Shown here one piece after another: positions 1-11,700 of a DNA stretch of 64,000 nucleotides. The notes below the pieces were generated by a model. The model saw only the letters and a list, made by a program, of their open reading frames with translations. It had not been told where the DNA came from and searched no databases. The stretch's first letter is position 1. Each line of letters starts with the position of its first letter. The stretch is from Enoplolaimus lenunculus (taxonomy: Eukaryota; Nematoda; Enoplea; Enoplida; Thoracostomopsidae), in contig JASANG010000999.1 in the NCBI GenBank assembly GCA_030248215.1, forward strand, positions 1 through 64,000, written 5' to 3'. A program made the translations under genes and the position numbers.

Positions 1-1296
1 TATGATTGCAGGTATAATCAGGATTCGAATTCATTGCTAATTTGTTGAATCCGAACCTTGCATTTTACAAATTTCCGATATATCAATCAGGGTTGGTTTT
101 TCCGGAAAACCTGAATCAACGGGAAAAACGGTAAAAATCATGGGCTAAAAACTTGCAGATTGCCTTAAAAACTCGGTTAAGTCTTTTGGCCGATTTATAG
201 AAAAGTTGATGTGCCGCACATGAATAGAATTTTTGACAAGAATTGTTAAAACAAAAAACTAATGGAACATGAAACCGCCATAGTTTGAACATACCGATAT
301 CACTATATCGAATAGTTTTACGCTTTGAAGCAGAAGCAGCCATAGCGACGTTATTACCGAAATCTTCATCAGAACAATGCCTGTTAAAACATTATTTAGA
401 TATGAAGAACTATACGTATATATAAACTTTGAACATAAATGCAATGCAAGACGCAATACTTCAGCTCATAGCAGCAAGAGCATAGGTTTAATAATTATGC
501 AACCGATAAATTATAGCTAAATGAGCAAGCAACACCTAACTTGCCACTAGAATTCACCTTCTTTTGGGTAGGAATGTACCGATTAAGCGGCATCAGAACC
601 GATTCTTTGCCGATACTTTTTGCGCATAACAGTGAGTAATAATGGTATCAACTTCACCCGTCGGCGTTAAATCGGTGCGTTTAATCAGGACAATTGTTAT
701 CTCTTTGGTCATTGTGTTTGAAAAAAATTAATTGAAATGAACAGTTCTCATAAAAATTACAATCTTTTACGGTTGATAGTGTTTAAGTTCTTGCTTTTAT
801 AATGATGTAATGTTCTATTCTATCTGTTCTTTTCGTCTCGTGTATTAAAATTGGAATAGGCCTCTGCTTTGGCATCGATATCGGCATAGTGTCAAAACAA
901 AAACCAACATCGGCAAAAATTTTGGTATCGGTACATCCCTAGTTTTATTATGGCTAAGCTTAAACAGTTAAACTTACCACAGATTCCGACATAAGCTGAA
1001 CTGCTTCTGCTGTCACAATCGTAATATCGGGGTCAGTTCATTAACCGTTTGATTTTTGAAATAGGGAAAAGCTCCATTGAAATGCTAAATCGTTATGTTA
1101 GCTATAAGAGATCAGTAACTTCTAAACTTTTTACTTTCGAAAAGGCAATGTCAAGCTTATAAAATTGTTTGTTCTTCAGCGCCGGGTCCTTTCTTGACCT
1201 ACCCGAGTAATTGGGGGTTCGGGGCCGCTAAGCGCAACCCTCCACGCTCACGCTGTAATTGCAAATTTAAGCTGAACAGGCTGTAACTGTGTTATT
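1..1296. other. unassigned AT-rich DNA with a MITE fragment at the left edge
   Basis: Bases 1-105 match the inner part of the GAATCCGAATCC MITE family (gaattcattgctaatttgtt). The rest shows no coding frame with splice support and no recognised repeat. Confidence 0.4.
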
Positions 1297-1903
1297 CAGG
1301 AGTGGGCGGTCTGCGTCGAAAAAAGCGAGACCGAGATCCAACCATCCGAGACCGAGATTTTTGGTTTCGGTCTCGGTCAATTTTTAACCATACCATCACC
1401 GAAAATAAAAATTAAGACAGTAATAGTGTTAAATGAATTAAACAAGTACCCAATTTTTAGTGGTTCACATCAGGTTGAAACCGGAATTACAAGTTACCGG
1501 AGCCGGAATTTGAAAAAAAATTACGGGAAACGTAAAATGAAAAATACACTTCGCCGAAAAATTCATTTTAATTTTCATTTTTGCAATATTACTGGGATAG
1601 GTATTCACTTTAACTGCTGTATTTTACACTTTCATTTTATTTTCGGCGATTGTCGAGGTTATTATTTCTGGCTGCACCCTGGATCACGTATATACATTTA
1701 GTCCAAAATATGCGCAAAACATTGCTGCATCCTTTCAATCAACTCAAAATAGCTCAGCTATTACCAATTGTTTATCGCTCTATCACTTCTTTCGTCTCGA
1801 TTTGCAAATCAACGAGACTCAAGGAAAGCGATATCGAAACCGAGACCAGCCAAATCCCCAGACTTCTCGAGACCGAGTCAGACACCGAAACCGCCCATCA
1901 CTG
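1297..1903. mobile_element. hAT-like MITE (CGAGACCGAGA type), interrupted by another MITE
   Basis: Left terminus CAGGAGTGGGCGGT and right terminus, read inverted, CAGTGATGGGCGGT agree except near the tip. The flanking 8-mers gtgttatt and gtgcgaat agree at 5 of 8 positions. Interior repeats of gaccgaga / tctcggtc occur near both ends. A second MITE occupies 1471-1681. Confidence 0.65.
1471..1681. mobile_element. hAT MITE of the CCGGAATT family nested in another MITE
   Basis: Starts CAGGTTGAAACCGGAATTAC and ends GGCTGCACCCTG; compare CAGGGTGCAACCGGAATT of the copy in the LINE. Flanks gttcacat (1463-1470) and gatcacgt (1682-1689) agree at 6 of 8 positions, an aged 8-bp duplication. It splits the element 1297-1903. 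Confidence 0.75.
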
Positions 1904-3192
1904 GTGCGAATCTTGCAATGATGTCTTTACCTAAACTTAGTAAACCTATGTTCCTTCCAAGCGGAAGCCTGAGAATAAAGCCAAATCAGACGTAACTTAT
2001 TCGCTTAATCTAAAGTGTCACGTTTGTCAAGTAAATCCCAATTTGGCGAAAAAAATCTGCGATACACATGAACAGGTTAAAACATCACGGAGGAGTAATT
2101 TATAGATGCACGTGTCAGTGGCTGATTAGGGTGGTGAGAAGCACGAGGCCCATATACCAGAACTAATACACAATCAACATTAGCACCATCCACACGTGCA
2201 ATTTTTTGCAGCAAAAACTTGCACATGCAACTTGCACGCGCAACTTTGGTCGCAAAGGTGCTTTTTGATTCTTGCAGCTGCAAATTATTCACTGGAATTC
2301 ATGCTATTTAATTAATTCACACCTGTGAATGCAGCTGCAAGTCGCTTGAATTTCTTGCCCCTGCAGTTTAGTTGAACAATAGGAATGTTTGTTTAAAAAT
2401 ACTTGCAGCTAGAAGTATTTCGTATAAGTAGCATCTGAGAGTTGTTGCTGCATGAACTTGCACCTTTGAATGGCGCTTGTTACCTGCTTCTTGAACGCGG
2501 CAACAGCTGGTCACCAAGTGAAAATTATTAAACATATACTGGTTGGTTTTTGAAAAACTTAATACCTCTGACATTAGTCAGAAACAGACAAAAATTATTC
2601 GGTGCGTCTGGCTCAAGTAGTAATATGATCCAAGAACCAATACTTTGAAACAACATTGAAAAGCGGACAACTCGCGTTGGGATCAGGCCTACCTTTAACT
2701 GTTGACCGACGCACAGTTTCTTCAGATTATTTTAAGTTACTATTAACTACTCAGTCTAGCACTGCATTGACTACAGTCTTTTGTTTAATCAGCACATAAC
2801 CTTAAAGCGTGACATAATAGTTTAAATATTCAAAAGGTTCTCTTTCAAAGTAAAGCTGGATTTTTACATTAATAGCGGTTAATTACTTAGTTAGTAAGAA
2901 TTAGCAAGCTAATAATGCAAAGTATTTACCCATCGACCGTCCGGTACATGTTAGAATTAGGTGTAAAATGTAGTTGCAAGCTGTATGCTTTATTTATAAG
3001 AGCGCTGTTAAACTGCTATAAGAGCGCTGTTCCACTCCTTGTCCGTTTTAATGCCTTCCGGCGCAGTTCGGTGCTTATTAGCGTCGTTGGGCGCAGTCCA
3101 ACACCGTGCGACATCGTTGGTACGCGAATTGCCGTATCCTGTTGATCTGCACCTCAAATCAATTTATAAACAAAGTTTTTTGATTTGTGGTG
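1904..3192. repeat. spacer with a GCAGCTGCAA-rich dispersed repeat
   Basis: From about 2190 to 2530 the words cttgcagctgcaa, cttgcac and gctgcatgaacttgcac recur. A similar patch is at about 57650-57960 (ttgcagct, gaacttgcacctt, gcaaaaacttgcacatg). I see no clear ends. The remainder to 3192 is unassigned. Confidence 0.45.
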
Positions 3193-3549
3193 CTGTCCTT
3201 GTGAGTGTACGCGGTGTAACTTGTGTATGTGCCAAAGTGTGTAATGTTAAGACATTCATACTCGTGCACGCATTGCACCAGAGGAAATTATGATATCGGC
3301 CGCGTGGTGTAATGGGTAGCGTGCTTGATTCCCGAGCACGAGGTCCGAGGTTCGATTCCCGGCGTTGCCATATGTTTTGGAGAAATTTAGGGGAAAAACC
3401 ATGTATATTCGCTGTACTTTGAGGAAAGGTTTCGTCCCGACCGTGCAGTTTTGACATGGATGTCCCACCGAGATGAGCGCTGTAAATTGCAGGCCCATGG
3501 ATTCGGAGAAGTTTGGATTCGCGGTCCAGGGCGACCGCGTAAAGAATGG
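3193..3549 (+). repeat. tRNA-headed SINE-like repeat, unit 1 of a tandem pair
   Basis: A 73-base tRNA-like core (3298-3370) has a GTGTAATGGGTAGC A-box, a GGTTCGATTCC B-box and a mostly paired acceptor stem (GGCCGCG with CGTTGCC). About 100 bases upstream and 180 downstream belong to the same unit, because both flanks recur in the copies at 3550 and 34618. The core sits inside the unit rather than at its end. The anticodon region (loop gattccc) is irregular, so this is a tRNA relic, perhaps from tRNA-Glu. Confidence 0.75.
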
Positions 3550-3800
3550 AGAATGTGGGTATACGCGATGTAGCTTGTGCATGTGCATAGTGTGTAATGT
3601 TAAGACACATACATATTTGGGCACATATAGCATGAGAGGAAATTATGATATCGACCGCGTGGTGTAATGGGCAGCTTGCTTGATTCGCAAGCAAAAGGTC
3701 CGAAGTTCGATTCCGGCGTGGCCATTGAAGAAAGAGGTCGTCCCGACCGAGCAGTTCTGACATTCGAAACGACGACCTTTGGATAGTTTGGTTACCCCTG
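3550..3800 (+). repeat. tRNA-headed SINE-like repeat, unit 2 (truncated)
   Basis: Follows unit 1 head to tail, repeating tgtgtaatgttaagaca, ggaaattatgatatcg and a tRNA-like core at 3653-3724 (ccgcgtggtgtaatgggcag ... ggtccgaagttcgattccgg). After the core, gtcgtcccgaccgagcagtt matches unit 1, then similarity fades, so the 3' part is deleted. Confidence 0.7.
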
Positions 3801-4161
3801 TAACTAACTGAGCTGTAGCGGCACTTCGTGCGTAGCATATGTTGATGTGTTGTGTATTGTACATTAAAGTGTTTCATGGCCAATACTCGGTAGTGACATA
3901 TTTTTCTTGGACCACAGTCACCATTAGTAGTACCATGCCAGAGGCCGTTGGGTCATCTCTGCCTGAGCACATATTTCAACTGCATACAATGTCCAAGTAA
4001 CGGGGTACACTTTATTTTGTGAAAGTTGCCACACTATTTTATTCTGTGACTTTTTAATTCATTAGTTTATAGCTTTCGCGTTTCCCCAATATATAATTTA
4101 TTAAATTGGTGCACATTTGTAACGCAATTTGTAATGCCTTAATAATATTCGTAGTTTGTAT
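3801..4161. other. presumed 5' flank of the ABCA gene
   Basis: 360 bases of AT-rich DNA between the repeat and the first coding exon. No clear TATA box or initiator stands out. An upstream non-coding exon could lie here or farther left. Confidence 0.3.
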
Positions 4162-5798
4162 ATGCTCGCTATGGGGTTTAAAACCCAACTTCGCCTTCTT
4201 CTTTGGAAGAACTTTAAGTTAAGGGTACGGCAAAAGGTTAGTTTGTACTATTTTTGTTTGGAAAGATTCATATTTAGCGTAAATACTTCTGGACCCCTTT
4301 TAAGTTTTCAATATAATTTACAGTTGTCTTGCAGCTGTTCACTGTTTAGTTCGTATGAAAAAATTATTTATTGCAGCATAATGTCACTGAATCCCAACGG
4401 TCTCAAGTGGAAGCTATATCTGTATGACAAACAGTCTCACGGATTATATTTCAGCTTTTGAAAATCTGATTTGATGGTCTTGTCCATGGCCCTAGCGCGA
4501 CAGTGAGATCTCTACACTCATGCTAGTGTCCCTCAAGCGGTCTTATTGCGTTTAATTTACGTAGCGGTTCCCGCATTAGTTCGGAGATCAAAATAATTTT
4601 TTCACTAATTACGTTCAACCAAGCGCCAGTACTGCCATATGTTTGCTTTACTTAAAAAGGATTTTCAAGTCTTTAGAAATGCATACCAGTCGCAAACCTA
4701 AAGATTGCGTCATGTTTTGGCCAGTAGATTCGTTTTCGTTTATTGTCGTTGCGAAAATGTTCTAATTTGACTTGATTTCATTTCATCGTTTTCAGGTTCG
4801 CACTGTGATAGAATTAATTTGGCCGTTATTCTTGTTTTTGATTTTGGCATGGGTTCGAACAAGACCGTTAACAAAGCAGTATCATCCATGTAAGATTATT
4901 ATATGGTGCCCGCACCTTGTGTACGCTCATAATTATCCGGTTGCAATAACGCCGGAAAACCTGATAAAGATGATTAGTGCTATTATAGGGTCGTAACAGT
5001 ACGTATCTCAGCGTATTCAAAATATATAAGGCTAAGCGTAACCATCAGCGTAAGTCGAAAACTAAGCCTGAGTGAGAATAATTGCCGTAATCCTAATCCT
5101 GCTCTGTTTTATGGTACCTATGGACAACTTATTGCCCTTGCCTTTTAATAGTAACATGTGCAACATGTTGTAACTGAACGCAACGCTCGGCGTGAGATGT
5201 TAAGCTTTGTCATGTAAACAATTTAGACACCGTAGGTCACGAAAGTAAGAATGGTTAGCTTAATGTTTGTTTTGTACGCAATTTGTCGCCAGCCACTTAA
5301 AATTTGTAGTTAAATATGAATTGGTGTCGATTCTCACTATTTTTACACGTTTTAACTTGAAATTAGACGAAATTTTTTATGCTCTATGGGGAAAATGGTG
5401 AAATTTTGATCCAATTTGTTTGCGACCGTCTTAGCGTGGTTGGTTTTACGTAGGTTCACGGTGTATTGCTACGTGTTTGATAAACGGGATATGATATGCG
5501 TTCAAAACCGTTTACGTTAACAAGCTGATTATACTACATATATATAAAACGAAATTCATTTGTGTTGAGAACATATTTGGTAGAAGTTCTTGTTGCACAA
5601 CGGAAGCTTATATTTATGTTTAATATGGTTTTGCTTTTTTAAGGCAGCTTCTATGCGCGACCGCTTCCTTCCACAGGATTCGTGCCGTTTTTGCAGTCGT
5701 ACATTTGTCTGCTGCAAAATCATCATTTTTGCGATCATCATTCAAACCCAGATAATGACCTCAGTGTTGCCGGAGATCGTTTTAGACCTGACGAAATG
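4162..5798 (+). CDS. ABCA exons 1-3: N-terminus, TM1, start of extracellular loop
   Basis: Exon 1 (4162-4236) encodes the cytoplasmic [10 protein letters not shown] segment typical of ABCA N-termini and ends in phase 0 before gttagt. Exon 2 (4796-4889, after ttttcag) carries the first membrane helix, [16 protein letters not shown], and ends in phase 1 at gtaaga. Exon 3 starts at 5644 and reads [19 protein letters not shown], matching the conserved CHFPNKAMPSAG-type stretch after TM1. It may end at 5778 (gtttta) or 5798 (gtgacg); only the 5778 donor joins in frame to the exon 4 proposed here. The start lies eight bases after a TAG at 4152-4154, which could be a 5' UTR or trans-splice acceptor; this is unproven. 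Confidence 0.82.
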
Positions 5799-8700
5799 GT
5801 GACGTTCAAACCATTTCATCAGTTTCGATATCGTTCGCTGTAAGAGCTTTGAAGTTGCGCATATTAAATACTTTGATATTTTGTGGAAGTAAATTTGTTG
5901 TAATTTGGGCCACGTATTCTCAAATGTGTGTGCCACGAGGGCCTATCACCAGTTGGCGATAGGGCTTGTTTTTGCAGTGGTAAAGTTCGAAATTTAGCAC
6001 ATTTTTGTATTTTACGTCTCCTACTTCTGTGCAAATTTTTAGTTTCACAGTTTGCAACAGTTTGTTAGTTAGAAAAGTTATCGCTAACTGGAATGCTATA
6101 GGTATTTCAAAATGCAGCTCTAGAACATTGATAGATTGAGATGAGAAATGACAATCAAAATATCAGCCCACAAGGATTAAATTCAAAATATGCCTGTTAG
6201 TTAACCGTTTGCAACAGTTCGTTAGTTTGAAAAGATATCGCTAACTGGAATGCTATAAGTATTTCAAAATACAGCTCTAGAACAGTGATTGATTGAGATG
6301 AGAAAAGACAATCACGATATCAGCCTGCAAAGATTATATTCAAATATGTCTATTAGTAAACCGTACCTATATACTTATAATTAAACAGTGTAAAGTTATG
6401 TTATAGGCATGTGTATACCTATGGTGCGGAGTTTTATATTTTAATAGAAATAAAGTGATATTTGCCGTCTGCAAGCAAAAATTTCTTACGAATTTTGGTT
6501 AACATGTTAAGCGGAAGTAAGTAATATTTTAGCTGCCGCATTGACACCAACAAGTCTAATTTCACGGTCACAAAACGAGTTTATCAAACTCAACAATGTA
6601 TTAAAACAGCTAGGTGCAATTCAGAACTAATGTGAGAATGAGAACAAGAAATTAGCAGCTGTACGAACGAATGGTAACAAATGAGTACATGTATATAATA
6701 CCTGGTATAGCAATTTGTGTGCAATCGGAATTGTACATGGAATTGTAATTAGACATCTTTAACGGAGCAGGATGCTGGACTAAACTAGGCATATATTTTT
6801 AGTACAAAAGGGTTTTAACCTCAACCTTGTATTGGTTTAAGATTCGCTACATTTTCAATTATGTACCAAGGATTGGTTGATAATAGCGAGTATGGTTTTG
6901 GGAGTGCTGTTGCCGAGTTGGCATCAACCGTGGATCTGCTAGCGCATGCAAAGAGAGACGGTAGTAAAATAAATGGTATGTTCCTGTGTTGTAACACGTT
7001 CATGTTTTTAATGCAATGAAGTTTTTAAGTGTATTTGGTTCATTCATGCACGTAGCAGATTGATCTAAAAGTTAGTGTTATCGATATATACAAATGCTGT
7101 TTTTTAAACATTTTCATATTTTTATGTTTCGTTTTTGAATGGCGGTTTGGCAGCCCTTAACGTGGTTTGAAAAGAGCAAAACTGCAGTATTCTTTCAACG
7201 GAATACCTGTTTATTGGGAGAATCGCTCGTTATAATTTTTTTTCATTCTAAGGTTCGACGAGATTTGACTCGTGGTTCAAGAATGTCAACGACGCCAAGT
7301 CAGAGTTGGAAAGTGGCGAATTCAATTTATCGAGCAACACCGCTGATGCACTAATGGATATGTACATAGAGCCAGAGTTTTTAATGATGTTTGTTGGCTT
7401 TGTAAGTGGTTTATTTCACCGTAGGTGGGATTGATTTTGACCATAACAAAAAAGTAGTTGTCCGCTGAGTTTACTCGTTGGCCAAAACAACTGTTAACTG
7501 ATAACGGTTTTGAATATAACTAACCTGACTACAATGTTCTGTCTTAAAGCATGCAACAACTGTGCTGAAGCTAGATTTTAGCTTTGATTGTGGTCATGCC
7601 AATTATACGTGTAGTCTGGTTCTCTAAATTATATGTCCCGTTCGCGTTTTCTGATTGCAATTAAGTATTCCGCCTGATATAGAATAATATCTCAACATAA
7701 AATGTATTTTTATATTTATTCTTTATTAAGGCGATGAAAAATAACGTTACAATACCAACGAGTTCCCGACTATCATTAGTGGCACAGCTGTTGTTTTCGT
7801 ATCCGCCTGGATTCAAGGAAACATTCGACGATGTGCGTTCAGTAATTTTCTGTAATACGACAACACTCGAACGCGTTACGTCTAACCTGCGCTCAATTGA
7901 TGACGTTAGCAATGAAGTCTGCTCTATGAAAGGAAACTTGATTGATTTTTTCTACTACCAAGGACGGCCACCACTGTTCAGTTCCAGGAAACCTAATTTG
8001 TACTTTGATCGGATTTCTAGCTCGGTATGTCGAAATATTCTGCTTACACCCCTGATAACTAGTTTAGGTTTTAGTGTTAGAATTACATATTGAAGGAGCG
8101 ATTCTAAATATTTTCATGACTTATTAATTATATTTATAATGTTTCATCATGTGTTACTTACACACTGCAGTATTCTTAATTTGTTTTTCAGTTTTTGCGA
8201 TCTTTCCGCAATGTGACAGATGTGGACATTAGTGTTGCTGAAATGTCACAGATTGTATTCAACATGCGCTCTTTACGGAAGTACTGGGTAAGTTTTGTAC
8301 TCTGAATTGGAAGGGTTACGTAAAGTTCATTTCGTGCCGTCGATTTCATAGGAGTAGTTGCAGTTATGTTGACGTTGTTGTCAAGCGTAATTTTTGAAGG
8401 GCCGGGCGGATCTGCGATTAGACCGAATCTGAATCCATTGCTAATGTGTCGAATTCGAACCCTAATCCGAATCTTGCATTTTTTCAAAGTTTAGATGTAT
8501 CATATCAGTAATTTGTTTCAGAATAGCAACTTAATAAAATTTGAACAATGGTGTTCAATGTGCAAAACGATTACCATGTATTGTTCACTCAAATCTACGA
8601 AAACTATTGATTTCTATTAAAAGTTATTTAAAATTTTTATTGTTTGTAAATGAAAATATGTTGCCGAACATTGTTGGATTCGGCTCTTTCTGGGTGCGTA

Positions 8701-11700
8701 GCGGAGCTTTGTTAAACCGGAATTGGAATCGGAACAACATACTTATACCGGAATCGGAAGCGGGATCGGAACTAGAATTTTTGTGCCTATGTGGATTTGT
8801 ATTAACAAATATATTAATTTAGAGTGCTTGTTGGCTGGCAATAATTCTCAAAAACATCGCAAGAACAAATGGGCAATCATTTTTTGGCTTTGTAAAGCTA
8901 AACTAAAATCAATTATTGATACTTAACTCATCGAAAAAATTTAATAGAAAAATGATGCAGAATCCAATGTTGAAATTTTTTCGTGTTAAAGTAAGTGTCA
9001 ATGCAAAACACCCGATCCCATCGAGTCCGAGAACAGGAAAACAGGGAGCTTGTGCGCATTACATTGGTATGTTTTTGTTTTATATTTCAGCGTGCAGGAC
9101 CCGGCCCCGTTATGAATAGCGTCATGAATGATTACAGGATATACAAAGAGTTTTATGCAGCCAAAAATCGAACTGCTACTATTGTTGATTTTTTCACTTG
9201 CGACGCGCGAGGTTGGTGCTAACTATTCGTAGTGTTAAGGTTTTTTGGTAACAGTCAGTTAACAGGGAAACCCCTTTCGAAATTTTTAAAAAACGTAACC
9301 CACTTTTTCTTTTTTCAAACTCCTCCTTTCGCCATGGTTCAAGTACTGCTACATTGCTTCTTCCAGTACTGCTACTTTTTTTCTGTGATTCTGGACATTA
9401 TAATTCTAAATTAAGTTAATTTTCTACTTAAATAACCGTCATCATAGTCGTGAGTAAGTTTATATGCTCTGTTTGCCCAACAGTGGATGGGTTTTACACA
9501 TAACGCTTTTAAGATGCCGCTATAGTAGTGATGCGGTTCCGGACGTCACCATACGACATCTCAAACGAATTGCGTGCTGCGTTGTACAGCAATTCGCGTA
9601 CAATGCAGCACGGTGACGGATAGTGCTTGATGATATAGTTTTTAAAATTATAGAGTCATCCTAATTACTTTAAGCGTACGCAGCTATGAATCGAGCGTTG
9701 AGTATGCGTGTTCGTGGCATTCCCGGCGCAAACATGTCGCGCACCGGTTTGCGTGGCTCTTTCGTCGGAAAACAGCTACCACCACCAACTGAAGCAAAGG
9801 TTAACCGTAGTGACGGCGTCTTGTACCCATTGAGCATTGTTGGATCAAACTGGACTGATGCAGATGCGTCTCGGTTGCTCGGAATTGCATTGCAACATGG
9901 AAGTAGTGCGACCATTGCCGGAAGTGCTGGTGACGGAACTGAGGATGGATATGGAGATGAAACAACGCGGCGGAATATATCAATTATTTGCGGTGGTTTT
10001 GTGATCGATAACGATAAGCGTTAGTTTTATCCCTTAGATGTTGTGGGGGAGGTTTGGCAATTGGACTTTTGGTTATCTTAATGCGCCTGCCTATTGATAG
10101 TTGATGGTAAATAGGATCAAGCGCATAGGTGAAAAATGAGTCCGTGGTGTAGACCCCATGTAAATTATGAGCCAAAAAGATATACGTACTTTAATGATAT
10201 TTCATGTCCTGGTTAAAAGTTTTCTGCGCATGCCGGTGATAATCTTAGATTTTTGCACTGAAAAAGAAATATGTTGTGCTTATAATCTCCAATCTTTACC
10301 AATTTAAAACCCTGGCTACGCGCCTGAATAGGATACAGGTATCATTTCTCTCGTCAGATTTCAACTGAATACGGTGTTGAAGCGTCAGTACAGGGATCGA
10401 TTGAGCACAATAATTGTCACATAACCGGAAATGAAATGTTAATGTAGCGGCGCTTATTGAGCGAAGCGTTTTATGTTTTGTACTTGGGGGTCGAAAGGTG
10501 GATGTCCGTCCGTCCGTCCGTCCGTCTGTCCGTCCGAAAAGAATCTCAGGAACGGCTGAACCGATTTTCATAAACTTTTTTTTGTTTGAAAGTCAATTAT
10601 CCTAGGGTGTTAACCTCGCATTGGGGTTTTAAAATTTTAAGCTGTTTATTAGCTACAGGCTAATTTGCATAATTAATTAAGCCTAAATTAGGACTTTCCA
10701 CAATATTTCAGTAATTATTTCAGTTAGAAGCAATCTAATTTTAGCATTAAAGGGTTTTTGGGTGCGAGAAATCTCCGTAGACTGTTTACAAACCTCCAAA
10801 ACTGATAACTGAGTTGTTAGCTAATGTATAATTTGCATATTAGCATAGTTTGTAAGCTTAAATTAGGACTTCTTACAATATTTCACTAATTATTAAGGTT
10901 AAAAGCAATATAATTTCAGCAATAAAGAGGTTTTAGGTGCGAGGAGTTTGAATAAATTGTTTATAAGCATCCCAAACCGATAATTGAATAGTTAGCTAAT
11001 AGCTAATTTACATATTAGCTTAATTGACAAGACAAAACCAGGACTTTTTGAATTATTTCAATAAATATTAGGGTTTACTGAAGGTTTTTGGGTGCGCGGA
11101 ATCAGAAGAAATTGTTTACAAACGTCTAAAACCGAAAACCGATAATTGAGTAGTTAGCTAATAGATAATTTGCATATAAGTATAATTGATAAGCCTAAAT
11201 TAGGCGTTTTTACAATGTTTCACTAATTATTATGGTTACTAGCAATGTAATTTCAGCAATAATGGGTTTTTGGATGCGAGGAATATGAATAAATTGTTTA
11301 CAAACGTCTAAAACCGAAAACCGATAATTGAGTAGTTAGCTAATAGATAATTTGCATATAAGTATAATTGATAAGCCTAAATTAGGCGTTTTTACAATGT
11401 TTCACTAATTATTATGGTTACAAGCAATCTAATTTCAGCAATAATGGGTTTTTGGGTGCGAGGAATCTGAATAAATTGTCTAAAGAGCTTTAAAAGCAAT
11501 TGTCGAATAGTTAGCTAATACATAATTTGCATATTTGCTTAATTGACGAGACAAAATTATGACTTTTTAAATTATTACAATAATTATTAGGGTGGCTGAA
11601 AGGTTTTTGGGTGCGAGGAATCCGAGGAAATTGCTTACAAACCTCCAAAACCGATAAATGAATAGTTAGCTAATAACTAATTTGCATATTACCTTAATTG

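Noticed and set aside
3298-3370. Functional tRNA gene
   Set aside because: Anticodon arm is irregular and the core sits inside a dispersed repeat with two other diverged copies, so a relic is more likely.
3164-3883. 239-codon minus-strand ORF
   Set aside because: Runs across two tRNA-headed repeat units in antisense; repeat structure explains the open frame and there is no protein similarity.
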